Shown here in pieces: positions 1-10,331 of a stretch of DNA of 64,000 nt. Position 1 is the first letter of the stretch. Every line of letters starts with the position of its first letter. The notes under the pieces were generated by a model. That model saw nothing but the letters and a program-made list of their open reading frames with translations. It was not told the origin of the DNA and ran no database searches. Origin of the DNA: Patella vulgata. Lineage: Eukaryota; Mollusca; Gastropoda; Patellidae. Location: contig NC_065886.2 of assembly GCF_932274485.2 (NCBI RefSeq), positions 14,087,501-14,151,500 of the forward strand, written 5' to 3'. Both the position numbers and the translations under genes were made by a program.

Positions 1-51
1 TTGTTATTGTTTGAAATACAGGTGAGTGGCAAATTACTAATTAGCCTACGA

Positions 52-134
52 AGATCAGACATCAATGGTTTCTTTAGAAAACCAGACATCGTGTAGATTC
101 TTTAGAAGATCAAATATCATTGGTATCTTTAGAA
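52..134. repeat. 28-bp minisatellite, three units
   Basis: Three head-to-tail units of 27-28 bp, each ending in CTTTAGAA (units at 52-79, 80-107, 108-134), differ by several substitutions. The rest of 135-489 is AT-rich DNA in which nothing was recognised. Confidence 0.75.
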
Positions 135-489
135 GAACAGTCACGCATTGGACCCTTGAGAGCAGATCCCATGTAGATTCGTTGGGAGAGACCGTTGAGG
201 TTCAAGGGACACCATCACAATTGAGTAGACCCCGTTGATTCATGGTAGAGCCATATGATGTAACTAGTCCGCCAGCAAACTCGATCTGGTTGGAGAGAAA
301 TGTCAGTTTTAAATATTGTAAAGTAGACTATTATGTAAGTGTTGTGACATAATAACCGAATGTAAGATAACTATTTATCTCTTCAAATGCAACAATTTTA
401 ACCTTGTCCTACATTTGTAGATTACTTATATATATGCTCCGTTTACCCGTGTATTGCACTGCCATGATTAGTGAACCCAACACACAGAA

Positions 490-676
490 GGGGAGAGAAA
501 TGGCTCAATTTTATTTCAATAAATCTCTTGGGAATAGGGGTCTTTAGCAGTGAAAGAACACACACGAGGCTAGACAGGCAACCCTACTCCTTGTCAAGTA
601 CAAGCGGGAAATCGAAACCAAGCCATGACAGACCCTATGATCTAACGCGCACGCGTTAACCATTCAGCCACCCATT
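490..676 (-). mobile_element. SINE-B copy, degenerate
   Basis: Read on the minus strand it has the tRNA-like head (GGCTGAATGGTTAACG, then a B-box-like GGTTTCGATTTCCC), the ACAAGGAGTAGGGT body motif and the CTAAAGACCCC segment. The 3' end is eroded and runs into GGGAGAGAAATGG near 490. Many substitutions suggest an old copy. Confidence 0.8.
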
Positions 677-837
677 CGCTTAGAAAGTGTTACCACCTCG
701 TGTCTCGTACATGAATACGAAATCCGGTGTTCTAGGAAGCACAAGCATACCTTATCTCGGGCATGACAGCCCTCAGCACTTAAACGTTAATAGAACAGTG
801 GGTAGAAGATAAAATCTGGAACAGCGGTCGTTTTATA

Positions 838-1093
838 CGCTTCAGATCATGAGGTCTGTTATTGAGTCAAGTGGTGTTGGTTCGAGCGCAAGCTTGTGCA
901 TGACAAGGAGAAGGGCCGCGTGTCCAAACTTATTGGTTTTCTCCGGGTCCTCCGGATTCCCGCCCCCCCCCCCCCCCAACGCTATAGACCCCGACACGCA
1001 AGCAAATTAATGAAATAAAATTAAACCATGTGTTAGTCTCAAAATGACAGTCTGTGTCGAATGGACGTTAAATTCATTTCTCTCTCTGTTCTG
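838..1093 (+). mobile_element. SINE-B copy with poly-C expansion
   Basis: The body runs from the B-box region (TTGGTTCGAGCGC) through GACAAGGAG, TTTTCTCCGGGTCCTCCGG and AATAAAATTAAACCATG to the 3' end TGGACGTTAAA with a TCTCTCTC tail. The A-box part of the head is mostly lost. A C15 tract at 963-977 replaces the family motif TCCTCCCACTGC. Confidence 0.88.
963..977. repeat. poly-C tract (C15)
   Basis: A pure 15-base C run inside the SINE-B copy, at the position where other copies carry CTCCCACTG. It belongs to the set of about 19 poly-G/C tracts discussed in the findings. Confidence 0.95.
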
Positions 1094-1391
1094 CATTTAC
1101 TAAATTTGCGTGATATCACGAGAGCGCCAACGAGATGTTTCGACAAACCTGGTAGTGTTTGATCTTGTGTGTGGAAACCGCTATAGGAAGGAGAGCGTCT
1201 CATTTAGGTTTTGAGTTTTTCCATTCCCTTATGTTTTAAAGCCCCCCTATCAAAGCAAAAATACCACGTGGCTTCAACGCGGCTTTCAAAGCTACACGCA
1301 GTATTTGTCCATGGAATGAATCATAGACATAGTGCTATTATTGTCTTCCTTGCAGGCCACCTTGTGAACCTAACCATTGAAATCACCAGAA

Positions 1392-1945
1392 ATGGTCAAA
1401 ACTGGCTATAGGGCAGTTATCATGTACCTGAAACTGAAAGGACTATCCCCAACACAGATACATGACGACACATTCTCCACTTTGTCCCAGTAACGAAGTG
1501 GGCTGCGGAATTTAAGCACGACAGTGACAACATTGACGATGACCCGTGCCATGGAAGGCCATCAACAGCAACCATTCAAGAAAACATTACCCGGGTGCAT
1601 GACATGGTGGAAGCTGATCGACCATTCGACTTATTGCCGGTGTTGTGGGCATCTCTTATTTGAAGAATTAGGAATGACAAAAGTTTCTGCAAGATGGGTA
1701 CAAAGCTCTTGACTGCGGATCAGAAAAGCGTCAAATACCTGACGTCACGTGACAAGATGCACCGTTTTGATAATTTGTAGGCCAGATTTGTAATCATGCG
1801 CGAGGCCCGTTTCTAAAAATGAAAAAGAAACTTATGTTATGTCAGCTGTGAACGACTTTTTAGGGTAGCGGAAGAAAATTTCCTGGTCGGCATCCAGGCC
1901 TTGCAAAATCGTTGGCAAAAGTATAGAAGAATAAACAGGTACAAT
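1392..1945 (+). pseudogene. mariner-type transposase relic, internally deleted
   Basis: An ATG at 1392 opens a clear mariner N-terminus: MVKTGYRAVIMYLKLKG, then LSPTQIHDDTFSTLS, as in the first helix-turn-helix of mariner/SETMAR-like transposases. Frame changes follow, with recognisable pieces GRPSTATIQEN, RVHDMVEADR, ELGMTKVSARWV and LLTADQKSVKYLTSRDK to about 1780. The next recognisable piece (AVNDFLG, EENFLVGIQALQNRWQK, 1845-1925) is the C-terminus. The DD34D catalytic core that should lie between is missing. Intact mariner transposases are about 340 residues, so only about half remains, with several stops. Inverted ends were not located. It is not functional. Confidence 0.87.
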
Positions 1946-2627
1946 CGACTTTGTACAGGACTTTCACAGATAGGCTTAGATTTTTCACAGCCAGCCTTCG
2001 TACATCAAAGGGACTCTGGAAGGTTCCACATAGTCCAAAATTTCACGTCGTCGGGATAACTGCACCACCCCATCACCCAACAACCCCTTTTGGTCCTCAT
2101 ATGCAAAATTGTTGGTCAACACGTCTATATCCTTTAAAGATCAATTACTTGACAAAGTCCATCTATTTTTACAACTGATTTGGTTATTTTTGTTTTATTC
2201 TCTGCTAAATATCTAGTCATGCAATACAGAAACTTCATCTTGACCCGGAAATGTTTCCCAAATTCTAGGACCACACGCTTCGATACTCAAATTGCTGAAA
2301 AGCTCAATTGTTACCTGTTAGCCACGACAAGGCCCTGGGCTGTAGCACTAGGTAAGTTGTTTGTTTACTGAACGCATAGCCGTACCAAAGAAATGCGGAT
2401 CTTAACTCTCTTGCGTCACCCCGGAGAGAGAGAGAGAGGGGGGGGGGGGATTTGAATATTCTAAGATACTTTAGTTTAAGATATTTATAAATTCTAAACA
2501 AAGATATTTACAGCTTGACAAATGAATTATTGTAAGTAATAAATTTTATTCGGTTTATTTATTATGTAATGTTGACAGCGACGGTAAATAATTGTTTAAT
2601 GTACACACCTTTTATAACCAAATCTCC
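1946..2627. other. no gene seen; GA/G-rich simple repeat
   Basis: Unique-looking AT-rich DNA. The only structure is an (AG)n run merging into a G12 tract (2420-2449). Confidence 0.6.
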
Positions 2628-2942
2628 TGTTCACTTCCGGTGTTGGCTAAAAGTTTCTCGGTATTCTCCTGCGTAGTTTCACTATTATCATTGATGCAGG
2701 ATGACCGAGAAAGTTCGTCGAGATTTTCCAGCGTGGTTTCCCCTTGTCAGTAGTGCAGGACGGATGGCTAGACAAGGACAGCTACCTAGTCGTTCGGATG
2801 GGACGAAAAACAGAGGCCTCGTGTACTCAATCGCGTGCACGTAAAGGACCCAGGGAAACATTTCTCATAGCACACTGTATGGCATATGCCCGTCTTTATT
2901 ATCCCAGTCGGAGCAGAACAGTAGGACGTTAACCCCATTTCA
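2628..2942 (+). mobile_element. SINE-A, partially duplicated copy
   Basis: A head-proximal piece (TGTTGGCTAAAAGTTTCTCGG to GATGCAGGATG, 2628-2702) is followed at 2703 by a second start of the same body region (ACCGAGAAAGTTCGTCGAG), which then runs through the whole body to GGACGTTAACCCCATTTCAT. The A- and B-boxes are missing. An open frame here is only a SINE shadow. Confidence 0.85.
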
Positions 2943-3966
2943 TTGCAAGTACGCAACTGTTTCTCTATAAACATAAATTGTTTTCAGTACAAACTAATTA
3001 AATACGTAAATATTTCACTGAAATCGTAAAATTAGAAATTGTTTCAGTCCTATAGCGGGTTAAAGCAGACTCGATTAGCAGCTATTATTTATAAAAATTA
3101 TCCCTACACTAAGAGGAGGTTAGGATTGATCACCCGTGTTGACCGACCAGAAAATAATAACAGTTTAACGTTATGTCAATGATAAACAATTACAGAGAGA
3201 TTTCAGATATGTCCTCCACACATTTTTATAACAGTATACCCTTCTTTTTACTGCGCATCTTACCCCCCCCCCCCCGACACACACCCACACATCCACCGTT
3301 GCATTATTTTCTGTGTCTGTGATGTTTACAGATGTAGAGCAACCACAAATAGTAATTGTACAAAGACCACATGATTTTCTCCCGTTATCAATATTAACAT
3401 GTTTAAACATGTTTGTTTTGATTTCCATTGGGGGCCCTCTGAAGCTAATTTATTTCCAGTGTGCAACCTATGAATAGGTAAATCTGCCCCTGTCCAGAAT
3501 TACATATACATTTAAATAATTTAGTTGCGTCCATATGATGCTCGATTCCAATTCCAGAACGTTCAGAATCGACGGAGCAGCAATCGAGTTCTATGATACT
3601 GAGGGTAGAATCGTGAAGTACGTAAACACAGCAAATATGACTGAACTATCGTTATTGTCTGAGATATGTTCTTATTCAAGACACACCCAAACCGAACCCG
3701 AACGTTCAATCTAGTATCCCTCTAAACTCAATTGTTCCGGCTGCTCATATTCATCTTATCTGCAAGCAAAACCAACTTATCGATATAAAAAACGTTTCTT
3801 GCTATAAAATAGGGAAAATATTGTACCTGGAACAGGTCCCAAACAATTCTCACCATGCATTGTGATTCACAAGTAATATTCTACATGGTTAGATCTACTT
3901 CATAAGGCCAACTTCTATAATTTATGTGAATGGGACTTTACAAACCATTTAATATTCTTAACCAAA
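2943..3966. other. no gene seen
   Basis: AT-rich DNA. It contains a C13 tract at 3263-3275 followed by a short CA-rich stretch. No repeat family was recognised. Confidence 0.6.
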
Positions 3967-4161
3967 TCTATATATATATTGGTGACTGTCGTTTGTCTGT
4001 CTGTCTGTTCGGGGTTGGCGGCTACACTAGGTCTGCCCCGAGTCTGAAATTTGGGGTATAGGGGTAGCTCAGACCGGGGAGTAACATAGGCCAGGTGGCG
4101 TTAGTCTACCACTTCCGGTTTCGGAGTTATGACCCCCGAGCGAAGCCGGGTATCCTGCTAG
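3967..4161 (+). mobile_element. short non-autonomous Helitron, apparently complete
   Basis: The 5' end is TCTATATATATATTGG directly after an A (3966). The 3' end is CTAG (4158-4161) directly before a T (4162). This is the A|T insertion and 5'-TC...CTRR-3' pattern of Helitrons. About 10 bases before the 3' end a hairpin can form from CCCGAGC-GAA-GCCGGG. The inside has a CTGT microsatellite (about 3990-4008). At 195 bp it has no coding capacity and would need an autonomous Rep/helicase element in trans. Confidence 0.85.
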
Positions 4162-4939
4162 TACTATATAATATAGATCTAAATTAGAATTCGTTAAGCC
4201 ATCACTATCCCAATATGCTTTTCTAATAAGTAAAATCTCATTAGAATTGGAAGTTTTTAAATCAAATATCTACACCCTAAATAAATGGAAATATGTAGAA
4301 AGCATACCCTTATCATTCAATTAGAATTATACAATTATATGAACATATAAGAACCTTATAAAAACTTAAATGTACCATGCATTTTAAATCTTAAATGAGG
4401 TAGCTATTTATCTCCTCTCTCTTTCGACTTTTCGTGGAAAGGAGAAAAGCAACCTGTGTGTTTTTTGTTTGTTTATTTTTTAAAGTAACCTCCTCAATAT
4501 GTAAACTCCCTCAACCGTGGCAAGGGAGATAACATAACTAGACGGGGGTGAAAAGTTAAAGACCAAATTTATAAAAGGATTATAGCAAAGCAGGGAGTTC
4601 AAAAGGTTTTAAAAAGCATTTCTTATTTTACTTTTGAAGAAAAGGAATACAAGTATATTTAAATAATATCCCTGTCGTATATTGACTTACTTACTTTTTC
4701 AAATATATAATATAAACCGACATTCTTGTATATAACATTAGAGATTATTAGAAATCATGCTGATGCTACAAATAAAATTGCTTATTTCTAATGTGTTGAA
4801 ATTTATGTAAATTGTATATGACGCTTAGGTGAAAATAAAATTATATTTAAAAAAACGGTCAACGGTCACGAGATGTTAACAGGGCTGGTGCTAACCTTAA
4901 CCCTGGACATAGCCCTAACGCTTACACTAGCCCTATAAT
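4162..4939. other. no gene seen; AT-rich, short telomere-like words
   Basis: Very AT-rich. Around 4885-4940 there are irregular CCCTAA/CCTTAACCCT words leading into rep-F. These words are common in non-autonomous repeats and are not evidence of a telomere. Confidence 0.55.
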
Positions 4940-5010
4940 CACCAACAAACACATGCCCTAAGCTTATTTACATCTCAGCGACCTTGACGAAATCTTGAGT
5001 TGGCCGTAAG
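4940..5010 (+). repeat. rep-F, dispersed repeat copy 1
   Basis: About 70 bp closely match 24419-24489, sharing TGCCCTAA, then CTTATTTACATCTCAGCG and CTTGACGAAA. The family is not recognised. The 5' boundary coincides with the CCCTAA-rich segment. Confidence 0.75.
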
Positions 5011-5317
5011 AAAAAAATCGAGAATACCGTAGAAAAGTTCAAAAATGAGCGAGAATTTGATTTCTGTCATTTCTGATTTTGATGCGTAAAGATCAAAAAT
5101 AAAACGGCCGTCCGTACGGAAAATTATCTATATATAATAATATATTTCAATTACAGTGCATTGGACTTTGTGTCGTAAATATTTGAACCAGTTAACCACC
5201 TTCAAATTACAGACCTATACGTGACACGAAATTGGCAGCCCTATTCATGACTTAAAGTATTACTCCAAAATGGAGTTCCCTCCCTTTGCAAATACACAAT
5301 GAAAATGGCATGTAATA
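5011..5317. other. no gene seen
   Basis: Unique-looking AT-rich DNA between rep-F and the SINE-A multimer. Nothing was recognised. Confidence 0.5.
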
Positions 5318-5607
5318 AAATGGGCATTAACGTCCTACTGTTTTGCACTGACTGGTCTAATGAAAACGGGCATACGCCATGCAGTGTGTTATGAGGGAAA
5401 AATTTGTCTGGACTGCGGCGCTACCCCTTACCCTAATTGCGAATTCCAACTGTGATTGATTGTTTTTTTTAAGTGCACTCCAACGTGTCCATGGGACCTT
5501 GTGCTTTCGCACGTTCTCCACTAGACACTTTTCCTCGATAGTCCCTCTGGCCTCCATCATCACGCTAGGAAATCCAAAGGAACTGTCTCAGTACACACCG
5601 GGATCGA
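5318..5607 (-). mobile_element. SINE-A, distal unit of a tandem pair
   Basis: On the minus strand it runs from a B-box-like GTTCGATCCCGGTG through a degenerate body to GGACGTTAATGCCCAT. The head lacks the A-box. It directly abuts a second partial unit (5608-5769) in the same orientation. Confidence 0.8.
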
Positions 5608-5769
5608 ACTCCAATGTGTACACGGGATCTCATGTTTTCGTTGCATCTCAACAACTAGACACTGCTTCTTGATAGCTGCCCCTCCGTCCTCCGTCACCCA
5701 AGGAACTTTCTCGGCAAACATCGGGATCGAACTCAGGATCTCCTGGTTATCTAGCCATCGCGACCTCCG
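5608..5769 (-). mobile_element. SINE-A, proximal partial unit of a tandem pair
   Basis: Minus-strand head and mid-body only: GGTCGCGATGGCTAG (A-box-like), GAGTTCGATCCCGATG (B-box), CGAGAAAGTTCC, then ATGCAACGAAAACATGAGATCCCG. It stops where the neighbouring unit begins, so the pair resembles a head-body-head-body dimer. Confidence 0.8.
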
Positions 5770-6274
5770 ATATAAAGTTAGGATGATGTCTTTTATAAAC
5801 GTTTTAGAATGTTTTAATAAAAAATACCCCAAAATTTCCAATTACATGTTCTGTTGAACAGTAATCATTTTATTCGATTTTTTGGGAGTATGTACATTGC
5901 ACTTAGGCTCAACACGTTGCATGCATTTAAACATATACCACGTGCTGTGCGCGAGAATAATTAACAATATATTGGACGGAATAAACCCCCATGAGGTTTA
6001 GCAGTAAACGGAAACTCAGAAATGAACACGTGCCAGTTAACATTTCCCGAGGAGAAAGCACCACTCTACTTCTATTAGTCTTAAGCTGTTGAAACGGTTA
6101 TTGCTACTGAGGAGCATCACTAGAGAATTACTGTGAACACATTTAAGTAATAAATCTCAATAACATGTGCATGGTGCCACGAAATATATTGTCAATTTTA
6201 AAACCACTGAATGAAACGTTAAAGGAGGAGTCCCAGATTTCACACGACACTATAAGTTAATGTGGATTTAATAT
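5770..6274. other. no gene seen
   Basis: Unique-looking AT-rich DNA. No repeat family was recognised. Confidence 0.5.
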
Positions 6275-6425
6275 GAATGGGGTACAACGTCCCATTTTTC
6301 TGCTCCATCCGGGCTAATAAAGACGGACATAAGCCATGCAGTGTTCCAGGACAGCGGCGCTACGCCTACTCTTATTTCGAATTCGAACTTTGACGGGTTC
6401 TTTAACGTGCACGTCACCGTGTATA
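6275..6425 (-). mobile_element. SINE-A 3' fragment
   Basis: This is the 3' half of SINE-A on the minus strand, from GTGACGTGCACGTTAAAG to GGACGTTGTACCCCATTC. It is the first of three adjacent SINE-A pieces with the same orientation. Confidence 0.82.
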
Positions 6426-6439
6426 TAAAAATGAAACGA

Positions 6440-6780
6440 AAAGAAATGGGGTTTAATGTCCTACTGTTCGCCCCCGACTAGACTAATGAAGACGGGCATA
6501 CGCCATACAGTGTGCTATGAGGGACGTCGTGCCCGGACAGCGGCGCTACGGTCTAATCTTATATCGAATTCCAATCTTTAATGTATACACGGGACCCGAG
6601 TTTTTCATACCATCCGAACGACTATACGTTATTCTTTGCCTGGTCCTCCGTCCTGCGTCACCGACAAGAAGGAACCACATCGGAAAATCCCGACGTACTT
6701 TGTTGGCCAACGCAGCGATCGAACACCGAAGCTCCAAGTTAGCGAGCCAACGTCCTACCCACTGAGCCACCGTTGGACCC
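6440..6780 (-). mobile_element. SINE-A, near full length
   Basis: The minus-strand head ACGGTGGCTCAGTGGGTAGG (A-box) and GTGTTCGATCGCTGCG (B-box) is followed by the full body and the 3' end GGACATTAAACCCCATTTC. Divergence is moderate. The open frames here are shadows. Confidence 0.9.
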
Positions 6781-6907
6781 ATCGTGTATACAGGACGTCG
6801 GATTTTCGCCTCGTCCGAAAGATATTGTTCCTTGTTAGTCCTACCCTCTTGAACCTCTGATAAGGAGATACCAAGACGAAAAATGCCGAGGATCTTTCTC
6901 GGCCAAC
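6781..6907 (-). mobile_element. SINE-A mid-body fragment
   Basis: On the minus strand it contains GGCCGAGAAAGATCCTCGGC, then GACGAGGCGAAAATCCGACG and TGTATACACGATGG. It abuts the head of 6440-6780 and ends at the insertion site of the 6921-7082 element. Confidence 0.75.
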
Positions 6908-6920
6908 AAATCGAGACTTT
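6908..6920. repeat. 13-bp direct repeat, left of 6921-7082
   Basis: AAATCGAGACTTT at 6908-6920 is repeated exactly at 7083-7095, on either side of the inverted-repeat element. The right copy is also the first 13 bases of rep-E, so the element most likely inserted there and duplicated its target. Confidence 0.85.
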
Positions 6921-7082
6921 TTAAAAATTAAAAACACTTATGGATATACTATTTCTGAATATATTAACATGCTACGTTTCGATACACATACAGATATCGT
7001 TATCAAGCAAATAATAAATTCAGAAGTAGTATATCCACATAAGTGTTTTTAATTTGTGAAATCTATATGTCTTATAGGTATT
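6921..7082 (-). mobile_element. 162-bp inverted-repeat element with a ribozyme-like stem-loop, flanked by 13-bp TSD
   Basis: Two arms of about 36 bp (6925-6960 and 7018-7055) are near-perfect inverted copies containing GGATATACT and CACTTAT. Between them, on the minus strand, lies GCTTGATAACGATA, a spacer, then TATCGAAACGTAGC (6970-7008). That stem-loop with a trailing CGAAACG resembles those at the ends of Penelope-like retroelements, some of which are known to carry hammerhead ribozymes. The 13-bp duplication supports a discrete insertion. The family assignment is an inference; the strict hammerhead core CTGANGA is not seen here. Confidence 0.6.
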
Positions 7083-7290
7083 AAATCGAGACTTTGTTTT
7101 TTTTTTTGGTACCAACTTCAGTAACGATGATCGATGCTAGACTAAAATTCAAAAGCTAATATCTCTGTTCAGAGTAAAGCAATTTAACTGAAATTTTCAG
7201 CATATTCTACTGTGTTTACGTTATCTATGTTTTAACTATTATAGCGAGAACTGTCAACTCTTTATTTAATCTCCCATAATGACCCTTTAA
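7083..7290 (+). repeat. rep-E copy 1
   Basis: This is a dispersed repeat of about 200 bp: AAATCGAGACTTTG start, GAAATTTTCAG, ATTCTACTG, TTATCTATGTTTTAACTATT, AGCGAGAACTGTCAACTC, and an end near CCCTTTAA. Related copies are at 19053-19222 (minus), 43909-44088, 45478-45545 (minus) and 60465-60610 (minus). No coding capacity or terminal repeats are evident. It may be a MITE or an old SINE body. Confidence 0.75.
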
Positions 7291-7431
7291 CTGATTTAAG
7301 AAATTTTATTCTCCAACAGTATTTGCAACTTGGTAATCGTGACGATATAATCAAGACTATATAGAAATGGTCATCAATACTATGGTCAATCGAATAATAT
7401 GCAAACTGTGAGTTGTATTTCTTTGATAAAG

Positions 7432-7773
7432 TATCGCTGATCTGCAGTTAGTTAGCTCGCTTGCCTGGAGGTCCATTGTTCGATCACTGTGTTGACTGGG
7501 AAAGTTAATCGGCGCCCCCCCCCCCCCTTGTCATCGATGAAGGAATTGGCAAGGGATAAAGTATAATCGTAGGATCGGACGAAAAGCGGAGGTCCCGTGT
7601 ACACATTGACATTTAAGTAAAAGATCCCGTGGCGGTTGGAATTTGATATACGAGTAGGGCGTAGCGCCGCTGTCCGGGCAAAATATTCTTCATAGCACAC
7701 TACGTGGCGAATGCCCGTCTTCATTAGCCTAACCGGAGCAAAAAAGTAGGACATTGAACCCTTTTTCATTTTA
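7432..7773 (+). mobile_element. SINE-A, near full length, with C13 tract
   Basis: The head has TTAGCTCGCTTGCCTGGAGG and a B-box CATTGTTCGATCACTG, then the full body (ACGAAAAGCGGAGGTCCCG, GCCGCTGTCCGGGCAAAA) and 3' end. The family segment GCGTGGTTTCCCCTTGTC has become a C13 tract (7515-7527). Confidence 0.9.
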
Positions 7774-8772
7774 TATAGATGCCCAGGTCATCACCTTTAA
7801 GCTATCCAGCGACGATGCCAATATCTCAAGACCAAAAATACATCCATATGAAACTCACTATCAGTGTTCCCACAGCGACATCTGTCATTGTTAGGACGTG
7901 TAATTAAGGAACAAATACCAGATTGAAGCTCATAAATTAAAACTAATAAATTTCGACAAAGATATACAACTGTTATTTTCTGAAACCAACTGTGATTCTA
8001 ATGTTTCATTTAATATCATCTATAGAATAAACTCACCATGAATCTAAGGACGCCTCGTCAAATCTGTTATATCTATTCTGGTTTCTCTTGATTCAAGTCA
8101 TTGTTACATTGTGATAAAATGGTTTTCAACGCAGCAAACAGAGGAGAATGCTAGGAATTCATTTGTTTCACGCAAAAGTGAAAGATATAAAGAAAAAACT
8201 GAATTTAATTTAATACCGTGTAATGACTCAACATTAGGCTTATTGGAAACTGCAGATCTGCGATATAAAAGTTAATAAACCTATACAAATTATATATAAT
8301 AATATAATTTTATTTTCAAAGCGTACAGATGTTCATTAAGTTTTTTGTCGGTAAGTGAAAGGTATAAGCCAAGATTATTCAATTCTTTGTTATTTTGTAC
8401 TGATAATAGTTGAAATTTAAAGAGATTTGGATTAATAAAATAATAAGATTTTATGTATTTTTTCCTGTAATCATATAATGATACGACAGTATTCATCTTC
8501 TATTTCTGTCAAATTACATAATCTACAAATTCTATTTACTACGCCTTTTTTTTCTCAAAACAACCGGTTTCTATGTACAAATTGTGGGAAGATAAACGCA
8601 TTCTACATATTAATCTTTGATAATTATAATATATAAGAACTTTACATGTATTTTGTGCAATTCACTCATTATTGGACTTGTATGTATAACTTACTGGCGA
8701 ATTGTTATTGCGCATAAACCAACACTGACGGGTTACTGACAAATAGTTTGTCATTCGTTTACGTAAATGAAA
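7774..8772. other. no gene seen
   Basis: AT-rich DNA between SINE-A and RC-C1. No recognisable repeat or coding signature was found. A 68-codon open frame at 8290-8496 is AT-biased and looks like noise. Confidence 0.5.
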
Positions 8773-9996
8773 TAACCAGCGGCTGCCAGGCAGGATACGC
8801 CCACATTTTGCAAGAGAAGGGTAGAGAACAAGCTAAAACTAAACGCGATTTTTTTGTACATACAGAGGCAATAATGCAGAAAGTTATGGTCTGAAATGCG
8901 CAAATATCAAAAGGGACTGAGATCTTTGCGATATAAAGATGTGTTTTAAGTTTCATCAAAATCGGATAAAATTTGTGATCTCTAGAGGGCCCTCAACCTT
9001 CATATTGCATACCTTTACACAATATGCGTAAAAGAGCGGCCATTTTGTCGGGCAGTTTCATTTCGATTTTCCCGAAATTCAAATTCAACCTTCATTATGG
9101 TGGAATGGTGATATATTTAAACGGTTTTTAAAATCAGAACAAAAAATTGTGCAAGCTAAAAATGCGATTTTTCGAACAATCAGGAGCCATAATCCAAAAT
9201 GTTTCATTCGGATATGCGCGATTATCAAAAAAAAAAACCCCAACAAGATCTTAGTGTGTAATGGTGTAATGTTGATATTTTCACATGTTCTTTCTTTTTA
9301 AATCGGATAAAAATTGTGACCTCTACAGGGACCACAAGCTCAAAACGCGATTTTTCGTACAATCAGGAGCAATAATTCAGAAAGTTGCGATCCGATATGC
9401 CCAAATATCGACAGGATCCAAGATCTGTGGGTTATAAACTTACATTTCAAGTTTCATCAAAATCAGAAGAAAATTGTGACCTCTAGAGGGTCCACAAACT
9501 TGATATATCATATTTTTACACTATTTTCGTACAAGGTGCGGCTATTTTGTCTTTCAGTTTTGGTCCGATTTTTACGAAATTCAAACTCAACCATCCTTAG
9601 GGTGTTTCGGTGATATATTCAAACGTTTTTTTTAAATCGGATAAAAATTGTGACCTGTATAGGGGCCATAATTCAGGAAGTTACCCTTCGATATTTGCGA
9701 ATATCGACGGGAACTGTGATCTTTGGGTTATAACCTTACATTGCAAGTTTCAACAAAATCGGATAAAATTTGTGACCTCTATAGGGTCCACAAGCTAAAA
9801 ACGCGATTTTTCGTACAATCAGGGGCCATAATCCATAAAGTTACGGTCCGATACATGACAATATCGAAAGGAACCTAGATCTTAGGGAGATAAGCCTATA
9901 TTTCAAGTTTAGTTGAAATCGGATAAAAATTGTGACCTGACGGACGCCAAACAGGGGCGACGGCATAATACGTCCACATGAAAATGTGGGCGTATA
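8773..9996 (+). mobile_element. RC-C1: pearl-like non-autonomous rolling-circle element (Helitron2/Helentron type)
   Basis: The start TAACCAGCGGCTGCCAGGCA is shared with three other copies. The 5' segment ATACGCCCACATTTT is the inverted complement of the 3' end AAAATGTGGGCGTAT, so the inverted repeat is terminal at 3' but about 20 bases in at 5' (asymmetric ends, as in Helitron2). A 3' hairpin is formed by ACGTCCACAT and ATGTGGGCGT. Inside are repeated modules with GCTAAAAACGCGATTTTTCG, GGGGCCATAAT, CAAATATCGA and ATCGGATAAAAATTGTGACC. Molluscan pearl/CvA elements have the same plan. No coding capacity. Confidence 0.75.
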
Positions 9997-10331
9997 AAAA
10001 ACGTTTATTATTTCAAAGTTATGTTTAAAGTTATTTGTTCAAAGATTTAGTTTAAGTTATTTATTCAAAGTTATGTTTAAAATGAATTGCTCAAAATTAT
10101 GTTTTAAAGTTAGTTGTTCAAAGTGATTTGTTTAAATTAAAATCATTTGTTCAAAGTTATGTTTAAAACGAATTGCTCAAAATTATATTTAAAGTTAGTT
10201 GTTCAACGTGATTTCTTTAAATTAAAATTATTTGTTCAAAGTTATGTTTAAGATTGTTTGTTCAAAACTATTATGTTTAAAATCACAAGTTTAAGTTATG
10301 TGTTCAAAGTTATGTTTTACGTTATTTATAC
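9997..10331. repeat. TTCAAAGTTATGTTTAAA minisatellite next to RC-C1
   Basis: Variants of the words GTTATGTTTAAA and TTGTTCAAAG alternate about 15 times. A higher-order unit of about 90 bp (containing GAATTGCTCAAAATTAT and GTGATTT-TTTAAATTAAAAT) occurs twice, near 10058-10145 and 10150-10236. The array starts where the element ends; pearl-like and Helentron-type elements are known to sit beside or carry such arrays. Confidence 0.85.

Noticed and set aside
4885-4940. Interstitial telomere repeat
   Set aside because: CCCTAA words are irregular and adjoin a dispersed repeat; no TTAGGG array.
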